DNA of 64,000 bases from Adiantum capillus-veneris. Lineage: Eukaryota > Streptophyta > Polypodiopsida > Polypodiales > Pteridaceae. The stretch covers positions 21,143,946 to 21,207,945 of the forward strand of contig CM043969.1 of the NCBI GenBank assembly GCA_014529385.2, given 5' to 3'. The position numbers were made by a program, and so were the translations under genes. Of this stretch, positions 1 through 11,418 are shown piece after piece (position 1 is the stretch's first letter; each line of letters starts with the position of its first letter). The notes beneath the pieces were generated by a model, which saw nothing but the letters and a program-made list of their open reading frames with translations, was not told where the DNA came from and searched no databases.

Positions 1-59
1 CAGTGGGCTCATACACTATAACAGGAGCCATATAGGGTAAGGCAGCATAATCAAATTTT

Positions 60-1485
60 TTTAGGAAGAGACGCCCTTTAAATGGATGGGTCTGCAGCTG
101 CTGCAACCTGTCCCTCTTCATCAGGTGCAGAGCTTCTTCATTGTTTGGGATGGAGACGCCACCCAGTAGGGTTGGAGATGCCGGATCTTTGCCCTTATCC
201 AGTTGACCTTTGCCCTTATCCGCCTGTTCTACTGCCTTTTCAGAGGTAGTTGCTTTTGCCTGATCTTTTCCAGTACCAGTAGTGACTGTAATCTATCCTA
301 CTGACTGGTTGACTTGGTGGTCTGAGCAGGTTGTTTGTCAGCCTCTGGCTAACTAGAGTCTTTCCAGTAGTCATTGTCTTGACTTGACTCTCTATCTGCT
401 TCAGAAAAGTACTGCTCTTCGTCAGTGTCGTCTCTTCGATTTCTTCAAGCTGCCAGATTCATCTTGGGTAGCCTTCCTTTTCAGACCACTCGGAGTGCTT
501 TGACTGTCCATGGCTTCTTCATCCAAAGACAAATCAATATTTTTTTATTCTAGAACTGGCTTCTCACTCCAAGCCATTCTTACCTAGTCATGAGCCTCTG
601 GAGCAGTTGCCCAATATAAAAATTGCCAAACATACCAAGCTTTAAATACACTCTGGGATTTCAACTTGGTAGTTTGTTGAAGCACATTGTGTGACAAGAT
701 CTGACAAAGGTTGATAGAAACCTTTCAATCCAATGTCTTTGCTATAGGAGCATAGCGAAACCTTTTCTGACACACATGTTGGATTATTTTTAAGACTGGC
801 AGCTTCAGCTACAAATCTGTAAGCAGCAGAAGCTTCCAGTCCAGCCATTGGAATCCCTTGACCACACTGGCTTTTCTTTTCCGCTTGGCAGTCTCATCCT
901 CCTTCAAGACTATGTTGATCTTCTGTGGAGTTGCCACAGACGGCTTGGACTTATTTGGCATACGAAATGCAAAATCATGTCATCTGGTGTGGCAGACACC
1001 TTTTTTCCATACACCATAGCACTGCCATCTTCAGCATCGAAAGAGTCAAGAACCTGCTTGATGATGGATGCGTCAAAAGCAATTCTTGTGGCTTGCAGAA
1101 CCACCCGTAAATCCCATAGTTGCAGCAAAGCCATAGCTTGGTCAATGAACACGTAATGCTGAATCTTGTTGTAAGGAATGATGGGAAGACTTGCCTTTGC
1201 AGCAGTGACAATAGCTTGGGTTTCATCGAGAGATTCATGCATCTTGTCTGAACGCTTCCTCCTACCCATACACTCAGAGCTTGGCAATGGCGAATGAACA
1301 ACAAGAGGGAATCGTCGTGTAGGAGATTTGTGAGGAAAAATGCCGACTCTCCTTACTATTATACGTGTTTGCGCCATAAAAGCTCCACCACTCACCGTTC
1401 CTAGACTTTTGTGCATCGCTGCTGTCATGGAAGACATGCATTGGACAAGACTTCTACCCATCCTTGAAATGATTACTACCGGCAT
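60..1485 (-). pseudogene. Accessory ORF downstream of Gypsy integrase
   Basis: An ATG at 1485 opens an uninterrupted 191-codon frame (to 910). Further coding-like sequence continues to about 642 and then as charged, stop-broken sequence to about 60. The N-terminal part is rich in Arg and Ser, with RIIVRRVGIF and MGRRKRSDKMHESLDETQ. I recognise no domain. It follows the integrase C-terminus after a short gap, so it is probably an extra ORF of this Gypsy lineage (some plant Ty3 elements carry one after pol), not a host gene. A decayed insertion is the alternative. Confidence 0.4.
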
Positions 1486-1499
1486 GCTATCTGACCGTT

Positions 1500-2305
1500 G
1501 GGCACTTAAAATTTGAAAACTATGTTCCCATTGATACTGGGTTGGGCCCCAGTCCTGGCTTGATCACACTGGTACTGGTCCTGAAACTGGAACTGGCTGC
1601 ACATGGAAAAGCCTAAAAATATATGATTTTGGTATCTCTTGATCTTCAGTTCCCAGCTCCCTAGTACCTTGTTCCTGGCCATGCTCTCTAACTTCGGAAT
1701 AGTAGAGCTTGATCTTCGCACCATTATACACTCCTGGCAGCAGTAATCCAGATAAATCTTTCAACCTTACTGTGCATTGGAGAAAACCCAGTCTACCTCA
1801 AATGGTCCTGCCCAGTCTTAGGACCCAATCTAGACTGATAGAGAAACACTAAATCCCCTTTCTGAAATTCTTGGACCTTAATTCTGCGATCATGCCAGTG
1901 CTTCTTGCGTTGCTGAACAATTTCTTATTCCAGCATAGCCCGTTGCTTGAGTTTATCTAGCTGCATAAGCTCATCCAAGCACTTTTTCAGATTGTGGTTG
2001 AAGTCTAACCCATATTTCACAGCCATTCTCAAACTTGGGATAACAAACTCCATAGGAATAACAGCTTCAGTACCATACACCATTCTGAATGGTGTCAACC
2101 CAGTAGTGACCTTGTAAGCTCTCCTATACGCCCATAAAGCAGTCTGGAGTTTCAAATCCCACTGGTCTGGCTTCTTCTGCACAACCTTAGTGAGAATACT
2201 CTTACATCTGGGATAATAAGGGGTAGATTTTCGATGCTTGACTGAAAGCATATCCAGTAGAATCTCCATGGTGTCATTAATAAAATGTGTCCCTTGGTCC
2301 GACAC
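1500..2305 (-). pseudogene. Gypsy integrase catalytic core (3' part) and C-terminal domain
   Basis: From 2305 leftward the frame reads VSDQGTHFINDTMEILLDM, the core strand containing the second catalytic Asp, then TPYYPRC, WDLKLQTALWAYRRAYK and TGLTPFRMVYGTEAVIP, all typical of Ty3 integrases. After a stop near 1925 the C-terminal part continues with HWHDRRIKVQEFQKGDLV and, in another frame, VRLKDLSGLLLPGVYNGAKI, the usual end of plant Gypsy integrases. The first catalytic Asp region is missing because the preceding segment is replaced by a Copia fragment. No chromodomain is seen. Confidence 0.8.
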
Positions 2306-2465
2306 AATCTCTACCTGTAACCTTTGCTTTCAACACTATAACCAACAAAAATACATTTAACAGCCTTATCATCCAATTTTTTGGGTTGTGTTTGTGGCAC
2401 CAAAGCATATGCCAAACAGCCAAAAACATGCATGTGCTCAATAGAAGGCTTTCTATCATGCCATT
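2305..2465 (-). mobile_element. Copia integrase fragment embedded in Gypsy integrase
   Basis: The minus strand here reads WHDRKPSIEHMHVFGCLAYA and then KLDDKAVKCIFVGYSVESKG. This is the conserved stretch after the integrase core in Ty1/Copia polyproteins (KPSVEHLRVFGC...KLDDKSVKCIFLGYS in the family). It sits exactly between the Gypsy HHCC finger (ending CKTCDICQMA) and the Gypsy core (starting IVSDQGTHF), and replaces the missing Gypsy sequence. The right junction falls in about ten bases usable by both reading frames, which suggests microhomology. Confidence 0.8.
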
Positions 2466-2851
2466 TGGCATATGTCACAAGTTTTGCAAAAACTTCTAAC
2501 ATGAGTGATTAATGTTTGCCACCATATACCAGCTTGCAGAATCTTCTTATAGGTAACTTCATTGGAAAAATGTCCACCAGATTTGCCATTATGTGTCTCT
2601 GAGATGACTTGCATTCTTCCTTCCATAGGCACACAACACCGAAGAATACCATCAACCCCTAAACGATAGAGTGAACCTTCGATGATGGTAAACTTCAAGC
2701 TCTTGATGACCATAGCCTTCTTCTGGTTCTGCTTCAAGTCATCTGGGAAAGCACCTTGAGAAAGAAACTGATAAACATCATACCTTTCAGGGTCAACTGA
2801 TTCTCCTGCTTCCAGCTGAAATAATTCAGCATCCACTGGTTCATCCCTCAA
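2456..2851 (-). pseudogene. Gypsy RNase H-integrase linker and HHCC zinc finger
   Basis: This 131-codon frame covers the linker after RNase H (SLRDEPVDAELFQLEAGES, IEGSLYRLGVDGILRCCVP) and the integrase zinc-binding domain: His in SETHNGKSGGH, then KILQAGIWWQTL and CKTCDIC. It is in a different frame from the upstream RT-RNase H, so a frameshift lies near 2850-2880. It ends abruptly at the Copia fragment. Confidence 0.8.
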
Positions 2852-4314
2852 GGATACTTCTGAATACCCTCTGTACTTCTGGATAGAAAATCAGCTCCAC
2901 AGTGATTCTTGCCAGGTTTATGAAAAATTCTGAATTCAAACTCCATGAGGAACATCATCCACCGTATTAGCCTGCCTTGAATAATGACTTTATTAATCAA
3001 GAACAAAAGAGCTTGATGATCCACATAGAAATGAAATAGTTTGCCTAGCAGGTAATGCCTGAACTTTGTAGCGTTGAAAACCATTCTAAGGGCTTCTCGT
3101 TCAGTGGTCGTATAACCTTGTTCACCCTGACTGAATCTGCGATGACTGGCAAAATAAATAGGATAATCAGTCCTTCCATCTGGCTGAGCCAATATCGCCC
3201 CCATTGCCAATCCCGACTCGTCCACATGTACATGGAAAATAACATCCCAGTTTGGTTGCCTAAGGACTGGTTTACTGATAATGGCCTTTTTTAGATTCTG
3301 AAATCTTTCCTCACACTCAGCAGTCCAATTGAACTTACTGGTCTTCTTTGTGAGCTCATATAATGGTACTGCTTGAGAGGCAAACTTACGATGCACAAAC
3401 CTTCTATAGAAGTTAATATAACCCAAGAAAGAGCTTAACTCATATGCATTTCTAGGTGCTTTGGCTTGGTGAACACACTGGATTTTATCATTGGCCATTT
3501 CTATTCCATTACGGGATACTACATGTCCCAGTAGTTGTCCCTTCCAGACTAGGAAAACGATTTTAAATGGATTCAGACAAATCAGCTTCTCCTAACAACA
3601 TTTGAAAACCATTTCTAGGAATAGTAAGTGTTGTTCCTCATCTGAATATACAGTAAAATCATCCATGAAGATGGCGAGGAACCGATGAAGGAACTCATTG
3701 AACATTTCCATCATACATCGCTAAAAAGTAGCTAGTGCATTGCACAGCTCGAAGGGCATCACCAGATACATGAAAGCTCCCCACTCGGTGATGAAAGTGG
3801 TCTTTGCTCTATCCTCAGGAGCGATCTGTAACTGGTTATAGCCATTGTAACCGTCCATAAAGCTCTACATTTCATATCCTGCAATCTCATCAAGCAACAT
3901 GTCAGTAAAAGGCAATGGGAATGGATCTTTGATAGTTTGGGCGTTGAGTTTCCTATAGTCAACACAGACTCTCAATTTCCCATTCTTCTTGGGAACTACG
4001 ACTATGGGAAACAGCCAATTGCTACTAGCCACTTCTGTGATGAACCCAGCCTTGAGAAGATTGTCAATCTCCTCCTTGACCTTCTTAGCATAGTTGGGGT
4101 TCATTCGGTATCTTTGCAATCGTACTAGCCGCGCATCTGGCTTCAACAGTATCCTGTGCTGGCATACTTCGGGATCCACCCCTTTCAAGTCTGTGTGTTC
4201 CCAAGCAAATACTTCTTTATAGTTCTGGAACATCCAGCATGCCTTTTCCTTCATTATAGGATTAAGATGCTTATTAACCTTGATCATCCTAGGACTATCC
4301 TCAGAGCCTAGGTT
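2848..4314 (-). pseudogene. Gypsy reverse transcriptase and RNase H
   Basis: In order on the minus strand: LRVCVDYRKLNAQT (RT start), SFMDGYNGYNQL (motif A), MPFELCNALATF (motif B, family form PFGLCNAPATF), IFMDDFTVYSD (motif C, catalytic Asp pair at 3658-3663), then FLGYINFYRRFV, and RNase H with VDESGLAMGAILAQPDG and TTEREALRMVF. All share one frame. In-frame stops lie at 3865-3867, 3721-3723 and 3592-3594 (TAG) and 2848-2850 (TGA). Catalytic residues of RT are still legible, so the copy decayed by point mutation. Confidence 0.9.
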
Positions 4315-5424
4315 TCATTCTTCATCTTCTTGGTCATCTGGAAGCAGCCAATTAGGCCCACCTCCTTTTCTCTTGGTCGATTCCTCAGCATAATCCCAAG
4401 ATGGCCCATTCAGTTCTGAATCAGCATTCTGATTCACTGTGTGCTCTCCAGAATGCATTGGCTCCTCTACCATGCCAGTTTCAGCTGATTCCTCCAGCCT
4501 CCCAATCAACTGAATTGATCTTTCTCCTATATTGATTTCAGTAAACTGATCTGGGAATTGCTTTTTTTGCTTGTCGGCCTGCTCTTTATTCAATAAAACC
4601 AGATTCAAGTCAATCTCTGCTAGAGGAAATATGTCCAGAGCTGCTAACATTTGTTCAATCTTCTTTGCCTTGTACTTCTGGCATAATTCCTTCGAACTCA
4701 ACTCTTTTCTCTAGCTCCTAGTATTGTTCGTCTAGATTTGAATTCTGTTGGTGGTCCCTTGTATGGTTAGGGTTTGATTTGCATAGTCGTGAACAGCATG
4801 TGTTGTTCTCAACCATGGGCGCCCTAGCAGCATCCCATATGCCCCTTGCACATCCAGAACTAAGAAGTTGGCTTTATATTTTTCCCTGCCTACTCTTATC
4901 TGCATATTTTCAATCATGCCAGTAGCCTGTACTACTCTGTGATCTGCCATTCTCACTTTAAATGGTGCTGGCTTTAGATTCGTGATGCCCATCCTCTGCT
5001 GGAGATGGACTCTCATTATATTGACTCCTGCTTCTCCATCCAAGATAACACTTGAAAGTGGTTCCCATTGCTTTCGAACCTTGTAATCCACCTGAATGAG
5101 TGGTACTTCATCATCTGGGATAGCCGCCAGATCAACTGTTCTGGCCTCCGCTTCAACTTTCCTGCACTGTCTGATGAAGTTCGCCACTTCAGGTAAGGTT
5201 CTTCTGATATCTTCCAACTCCACTGTAGGCTTCTGAATTCTATCACAAATCTTAACATGGATTTCTTCTTTGTCCTGATCAGACTGGTTGTCGGAGCTCG
5301 AAGAACTGGTCGTATCTTCACACTGCCATTCCTCCCTTGTAGTGCTTAAAGTTCTTCTATCAACTCCCAGTTCTCCAATCATTCCTTGTACCGCAGCCAG
5401 CATGGTCTCAGGTATGTCAGGCAT
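4315..5424 (-). pseudogene. Gypsy retropepsin-like protease and flanking linker
   Basis: The frame contains VILDGEAGVNIMRVHLQQRM, where the catalytic triplet D[ST]G appears as DGE, and later GMLLGRPWLR, the ILGRP-type C-terminal signature of retroviral proteases. An acidic linker follows, leading into RT. TAG codons lie at 4732-4734 and 4711-4713 and a TGA at 4315-4317, all in the pol frame. The DGE form is probably decay of a DGG/DGS-type active site, which is common in plant Ty3 elements. Confidence 0.75.
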
Positions 5425-6415
5425 TGACTGATCTTTCTCAGTCGATTGGGTTGGTATCTTCTAAATGACTCGGGCTTCAAAACTTTCTAGCTACTCTGGC
5501 AGCTTCTTGGCTAAATCCTCCGTGATTTTCACCGCTAGTTCTCTCTACTTCTGCCATTCATCTACCACCTTCTCTTTACCCTTGGCCTTTCATACCTCTC
5601 TCTGTTGAGCCCATTTACTGCTTTCAGCATTGACTGGTTTTTCTGCAGTATCTGGAATTTCTTCAATTACTACTCCTTTGCTCCTTGTTACTGCCCGTAC
5701 TGGGACTGGCTCTGGTGCCTTTGCCTCAGTAGCAGCAGATGCAGGTGCATCTGGGCATTGTGCCGCGAAATGCCCGTAATTTCCACAAGTGTAGCAATTC
5801 AAACTCCGGCTCTGAAAGTTGCCACGCCCTCGCCTTGGCCAGTACCCGCTTGGTATCTGCCGCACCCTTGACCAGTACCACTGGTACCTGGTTTCTCCTC
5901 GTGAGAGGCTTTGGCGGGTTCCACTCTTACTGGTTCAGTATAGGCTACCACTGACAGGTCTTTGCCCCTCTTAAAGTGATAAATCCTAATACCACAATTA
6001 TTCCATAAATGGCCAAAGGCCTTACAGTAAGTACATTGTGGGCACTCGTTGGAAACATGGTTCTTGGATTTGCATTTTGAACACCAAGTCTCCATTTTTC
6101 TCAGTGGTTGTTTGGTGTGGCTAATCTCGGCAATCTGCCTAGCCATCTCTTCAATCTTCTTAGTCTAGGATCCCTTTTTTGACTTATCCTTGGACCGCTC
6201 ATTAGAGCTACTTTTAGAGCTGTTGGACACTTCACTGGAATTAGAGTTCTCAGTAGAAGAACTACTGCTACTGGATCTTCTCTTTTTATGGCTCTTTTCC
6301 TTCTTGGCCTGTTGTTCCAGCTTCAGTGCCCGTTGTCCCAGATCATTGAATTTCTTGGTTGGGTGCTGGTATCTCCTGCTCTCTAAGCTTCTTGTAACAT
6401 TTAATGGCCTAAAAA
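5425..6415 (-). pseudogene. Gypsy gag C-terminal half with CCHC knuckles
   Basis: Right to left: a Lys/Ser-rich stretch (ALKLEQQAKKEKSHKKRR, then a poly-Ser run), a Cys/His cluster (WCSKCKSKNHVSNECPQC, CKAFGHLWNNC) and a separate canonical knuckle CYTCGNYGHFAAQC. Frames change near 5840-5870, and a TAG lies just before TKKIEEMARQIAE. Zinc knuckles in a gag frame directly before protease identify nucleocapsid. The N-terminal half of gag lies on the far side of the 6422-7794 insertion. Confidence 0.75.
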
Positions 6416-6421
6416 CTTGTG

Positions 6422-7794
6422 TGTAGCGGAAATTAGCATGAACATAGTGGGCATTTCATTAGAATAGATTCCTAATGAGAATTACAAGAGTGCTTGGATG
6501 GAGAGAGCAACAAAAAGCATAACACCTAGTTAGATAGCATGAACAATACTTTCAAAAGAGAGAGAAATTAAGCTATTGACAACAGTTGAGGACCGGATTT
6601 GCATGGAGCCGGTCCCCCCTCCAAAAGGCTTTGTATTATGGTTTCTCCCATCAAGAGAGACATTGTACAATACAATTCTTTGTGTTCCTTCAACACTAGC
6701 TAGTGCAATGAAGATGAAAGATTCATGCACTAATCAAAACACTTAGCAAACACAACATCAATTATCCCCGGTCTCAGACCCAAGACCTCACACACCTTCG
6801 AAGATGGTGAGAGCCAGCAGGGTATGAGAGTAGATTGAGAGGAAGAAGGAGTATCTTACGAGAAAGATGTACATTTCCTCACATAATCACTCATATTAGC
6901 ATAGCTTAGCTTAGTAATTATCTTGGTAGAGGAGATGAGCATGCATTGAAGCTTGGCTCTTGCTTGGATTTGCATCCACATGCCAAGAGTATGTCGATGT
7001 AGGCTTCTATCTCACAAGCTTTGAGTAGGTGATGAGTTCTCCATTAAAGCTTGGGAAGAGATAGTCTTTTTTACTTCACACATAGACTCTGTGTGAGTGT
7101 GTGTGTGTGTGATAATGCCTTGCAAAAATCAGCCCCCTCTCTCTCTTGGGCGAGCCCTCTTGCTATTTTCTCTTGCAGGCTCCCCATTGGACCTCCCCAG
7201 GGCTAACCTATCACAATTAAGCAGCATAAGTGATAGCCTTCTGACATGTGTCCCCCTTTTGTGAGAGATTTAGGTAATTTAATAATTAAACTAAACTCTC
7301 ATTGGACCCCTTTGCCTCTTGGCCAATAGGAATCAGGCAAGCCATTGGGCTCCTGAATGCTCATTGGTCCCCTTGGGAGACTGTCCAATAGTCTTCTAGA
7401 GGACTTAATTCTCACTGGTTCTTTTATTAAGTGTTTTAAAATTAATTAAACTAGATTTACTCTAGCCTAATTCTCATTGGTCCACCTCCAAGGCCATCCA
7501 ATGGGAATTGGGTACACCTTGTGGGCATCTGGCCTAGGGAGCTGACATGTGTCCCTCATTCCCTTTGTGTAAAGGGAGCTTGTGTGTGTGTGTGTGTGTG
7601 GCTTCCTCTCTCATCCCCTAGAAGAAAGGCTCGCCCCCTCCCAAGTAGGGATGTACAAAGACTTTTTTGGTCACACACAAAGCATCCAATTCCCCTAGGG
7701 TTGACCTTTGGACATAACCTTTGAATTTTGGAACCTTAGCATTTTGGAAGTCTTAATGGGCTGAACCTTAGGGTATTTTTAGCCCATTGTTACA
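6422..7794. mobile_element. LTR-like insertion in Gypsy gag
   Basis: The two halves of gag are separated by about 1.5 kb without coding character. A segment beginning TGTAGCGGAAATTAGC and ending CCATTGTTACA has the TG...CA ends and short inverted termini (TGTA/TACA) of an LTR. To its right is a C-rich run (near 7810-7820), which would be a polypurine tract on the minus strand, suggesting the 3' LTR of a truncated minus-strand element. It holds short (GT)n runs. I could not find a clean target duplication, so the edges are approximate. Confidence 0.45.
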
Positions 7795-7984
7795 CATGGC
7801 TCTTTTGCAGATGGCCCCCCCTTTGGATCCCTACTGTGGCCGGTCTGCTAGCTTAACCAATATTCTAGCTTTTTCTCCCTGGCACTTCCCCATATTAAAT
7901 GATCAGTTTAACATGAGAAAATCATTTAGGAGAATTAGATATTGATTATTATGACACTTCTTGCTTAAAAATCCATTCAAAAAC

Positions 7985-8784
7985 CATGCATGCAGTTGCT
8001 TTTCTGACGGTGGTTCCTGCAACTGCCTTGTCAGCTCCTTGATTTTCTCCACATAGCTTCGAACTGACAGATTCCGCTGCTTGATCTTATCCAGTTCACA
8101 AAGAATATATTCATCACCTATGTTGTCAAAATACTCCAGTCTGAAGGCTTTAAGTAGTTTGTTATAGGATCTAAGCTGACAAGCGGGGTAATGGTAGTAC
8201 CACTTTCTCGCTGCCTCCTTCAAGGTGTGCGGAAAGTATTCCCCCCAATCATCCTCATCAATATTCTTCAGCTCTGCAGACTGCTCAAAAGCCTGGATGT
8301 GAACATCGGGATCATCCTTTTTGCCCCCTTTGAATACTGGAAAAGATATTTTCAGTGAGGATGTGTAATCATTCCGATTACCGCTGGTCCTACCGCTCCT
8401 CTTCTTAGAGTCTGAACGGCACTTTGGAGTCTTCTTACAGTTGTCAGTATCTGCATCCCAATCAATATATGTTTCTATCTCTGTGTCAGTGTCCTCTTTG
8501 GCCTATCTACTGGAAGTGTGGCGACTGCCTTTACTCCCTTTGGTACCCTCATCCTCCTGTCTGGACCGAGAACTTTTGGCCTTTCGTGCTTCCCTTTCTG
8601 CCCGTCTACGTCTAGAGTGACTGGAATGCTGTGAGTCCTACGTCTCATCAGCCTGACTATGCTCCTCATGAGCCTCAGTGTCAGTCACCCTTTCTTGCTT
8701 AGGGTCAGATTCTCTTCCCGACTCCTCAGGAACAGGATCAACACGGATGGTTGATTTCCAGCCATGACTGGTTTTGGGTGCCAT
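7985..8784 (-). pseudogene. Gypsy gag N-terminal half
   Basis: ATG at 8784 starts MAPKTSHGWKSTIRVDPVPE, followed by a long charged Ser/Arg/Glu region and then the retrotrans_gag-like core: FPVFKGGKKDDPDVHIQAFE, LKEAARKWYYHYPACQLRSY, YFDNIGDEYILCELDKIKQ and VRSYVEKIKELTRQL. TAG codons interrupt it near 8639 and 8505. The frame loses family similarity after AWFLNGFL, at the edge of the LTR-like insertion. Confidence 0.8.
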
Positions 8785-8903
8785 TGTTGTAGCTGAGAAC
8801 TTCCAAATGGGAGAAGAATGTTTCAGTCAACGAGCTTCAGCTCTAGCCACCGTGATCACCAAAATGGAATTGGAGCTACTCTCTTGAGATAGCTAATTCC
8901 AGT

Positions 8904-9358
8904 GTTAGAAGATTTCAGCTACTACTGGTGATGTATTAGTTCAAACAGCAGACTGGACAAAGGAACAAAAACTGAACTGGAATACATTTACTGGAATAAG
9001 AACCAGACAAAGTACTGAGAATGATATTCAGATTCAGATTCAGATTACTGAGTTCAGAGTAGGTATAACTGGAATATACTGCTGTAATTGAAATTACAAA
9101 TAAAGGATTACAATGAGTATGATGTGGCTTATGAACAAAAGGATAAACAGAGTACAGCCGACAACAACTGCCAATGATTGACAACCCGAGTACAATTGCC
9201 AACAAATGCCACCAAAACGCTAACCCGATACAATGTAATGGGCCCTATTTATATGCCTTTGGTTTACCATGGTAATTACCGTAGTAATTACTGACTGATT
9301 CACTGCCCGTCGCGTAGGAGAGCGTTCCCGCCTAGTGAAATTGTCTCAGCCGTCTACA
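8904..9358 (-). repeat. Probable 5' LTR of the Gypsy element
   Basis: On the minus strand the segment starts TGTAGACGGCTGAGAC and contains CATATAAATAG (9246-9256), a good TATA box about 100 bp in, with gag starting 120 bp beyond its likely end. The inner end near 8904 is a guess: the bases next to it do not match the standard initiator-Met primer site. The partner LTR is outside the window. Confidence 0.5.
9246..9256 (-). promoter_or_regulatory. TATA box of the Gypsy LTR
   Basis: CATATAAATAG on the minus strand inside the putative LTR, correctly oriented for transcription into gag. Confidence 0.5.
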
Positions 9359-11357
9359 ATTCCCATTGCAAGAAAAAGAATTAAATCATTCAAAAGAAGA
9401 GTGGATGCTGATCCATTTGATGTAAAATCTAGTGAAGAAGATGATGGGTCTAGCTATATGAAAATTCAGGATGAGAGTGAAGACGTGGTGTCCAACCATG
9501 AGTTATAATGCTTAACAAATGTTGTTGTGGACATATTGGAGGATGTGCAGGTTCAGAGGGGGTGGATGTCATGCCGTTGCGCGTACATAGTGTGAACTAA
9601 AAAGATTCACCTCACTTTTGACACTTTTTGATTCAAAAAAGAAAAGCACTAATGTACATATAGTGATAAATGCTAAAGCGATTACTACGATCGCTATCAT
9701 GTACATACCTATTCAGGGAATCGTGATCCTGGATATGGCACCTTTGCGTGCTTTCCCACTTGATAAGATGCTTAATTTGGTTTGACAATGTACATATTCC
9801 AAGTATTTCATGATGGCACACTCATCTCGCATATAAAGATGGATGCGGATAAATCTACCAAAAATAGCAGCTACTAACAGGTGCCATTGCAAAATTGCAT
9901 GGAAAGTAGCCCAAAATAGTATATTGATGAAAAATGATGCACATCTATGATTTTTATGCTTATGCAAGTAACCCCACAAATTTAGGGATTTTTTTAACTC
10001 CGTTTGGGAATTTTGCATAAAAAATGACATTTTTTGGATCAAAAATGAGTTGAAAATGACCTAGTTTTGGTCCAAAGTGGCAAAATGGCCGAAAAATTGA
10101 CACATCAGCTCATATTTCCGTGGGGAAGAGAGAGAGGGCTGATTTTTACAGGAAAAACCTACAATTTATCACTATTAGGCAATAGCTTCCATGGTTGCCC
10201 AATCTATATGTGTTGTAGTCCCGCCTCTTTGCAATCTTGTATCTGAGCTTGTGAGGGAGTGAATTAGGGTTTCCCCTTATCAATATGGTGTGTGGGCTTC
10301 TGTAAAAAAGCTCTTAAATGTCTAAAAAATCAAAAAAATCATTGTCATGAAGGTGGAAGCTCGTGGATTCCTTTCAATTATTTGAAGTTACAACTATGTA
10401 ATTGGGGGCGAGGCTACATGATACCATGAAAGAGGTTTGGGTTTTGATTGAGATTTGTGCTTGTATGAGCATTGAGGTTTCATGGCTGAAACTTTAGTGT
10501 TTTAAATGGTCTTTTAAGTGAAACTGAATGTGATTTGGTGATCTTCTCATCATAATCTCAACTACAAAAACAAGCAAATTCTAAGCACGATAGGAAATAG
10601 GGTTTGTGACTTTGCTGTTACAAACGCTCCTAGATTTTTAGTCATCCTTAGAAAGAGGGCTTGTGATTTTCCATAACCTCTTTTTCTTAAAGTGTTTGTG
10701 ACTCTCATCACAAACTCTCACAGCCAAAGGTCATGCACTTCCCAGCTAGACCGCACACATCTCGACAGCATGAGGTTTACTTGAGCTAGGGTTTTCTCGA
10801 ATGTTGAGACTGTTTCGGTGATACATGTTGTTGGAGTAGCCCTATTTCGGTATCCCCGTTGTCGAGGGATATGTGTTCGAAACATGAGCCGGGTAGGCGC
10901 CGGGCATTTGGCTGTGAGAGGAGTGAAAGAGAGAGAACAGCAGACGGTGGAAGCTCTGGCAATCACCGTAATCATCAATAAATTGAGTAAATCTCTAGGT
11001 ACAACTTAATTGATAGCCAAGGTGGGCTGTTAGCAGCATCGTCACTTGGATTAGCTGAAAAGTAGGAGTTTAAGCTCCCTTTTTACAAATTTAACTAGGT
11101 CGTTAACGACATCGAGACTTAACAGAATGTTTAATCAATCTCTAGATGATGACGATGATGGTGTCTTCCTCCATGTAGCTCTTCTTGCTTCAATTTTCCT
11201 TATGAGCTCTGCAAACTAGCTCTATGTAGCATTCTCTTATCGCTTCTGACGTCCTCCTCATACTTAATTGAGAGAAATATTGAGAGAGAGAAAAATTTCG
11301 TCGCCTCTTCCCCCCCTTCATGATTTCGTTCGTGCATCCCCTGCTTTTCTTCACCAA

Positions 11358-11418
<61 letters not shown>

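Larger units (their letters stand above)
1..9358 (-). mobile_element. Ty3/Gypsy LTR retrotransposon, decayed, left end outside window
   Basis: A minus-strand element read right to left: a likely LTR at 8904-9358, gag, CCHC knuckles, aspartic protease, reverse transcriptase, RNase H, integrase and a further ORF after integrase. The order protease-RT-RNase H-integrase places it in Ty3/Gypsy. The second LTR should lie left of base 1. Pol is almost entirely in one frame from 5424 to 2848, interrupted by TAG and TGA codons; frameshifts lie near 2850 and 5850. Two foreign pieces interrupt it: an LTR-like insertion in gag (6422-7794) and a Copia integrase fragment (about 2305-2465). It cannot be autonomous now. 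Confidence 0.9.
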
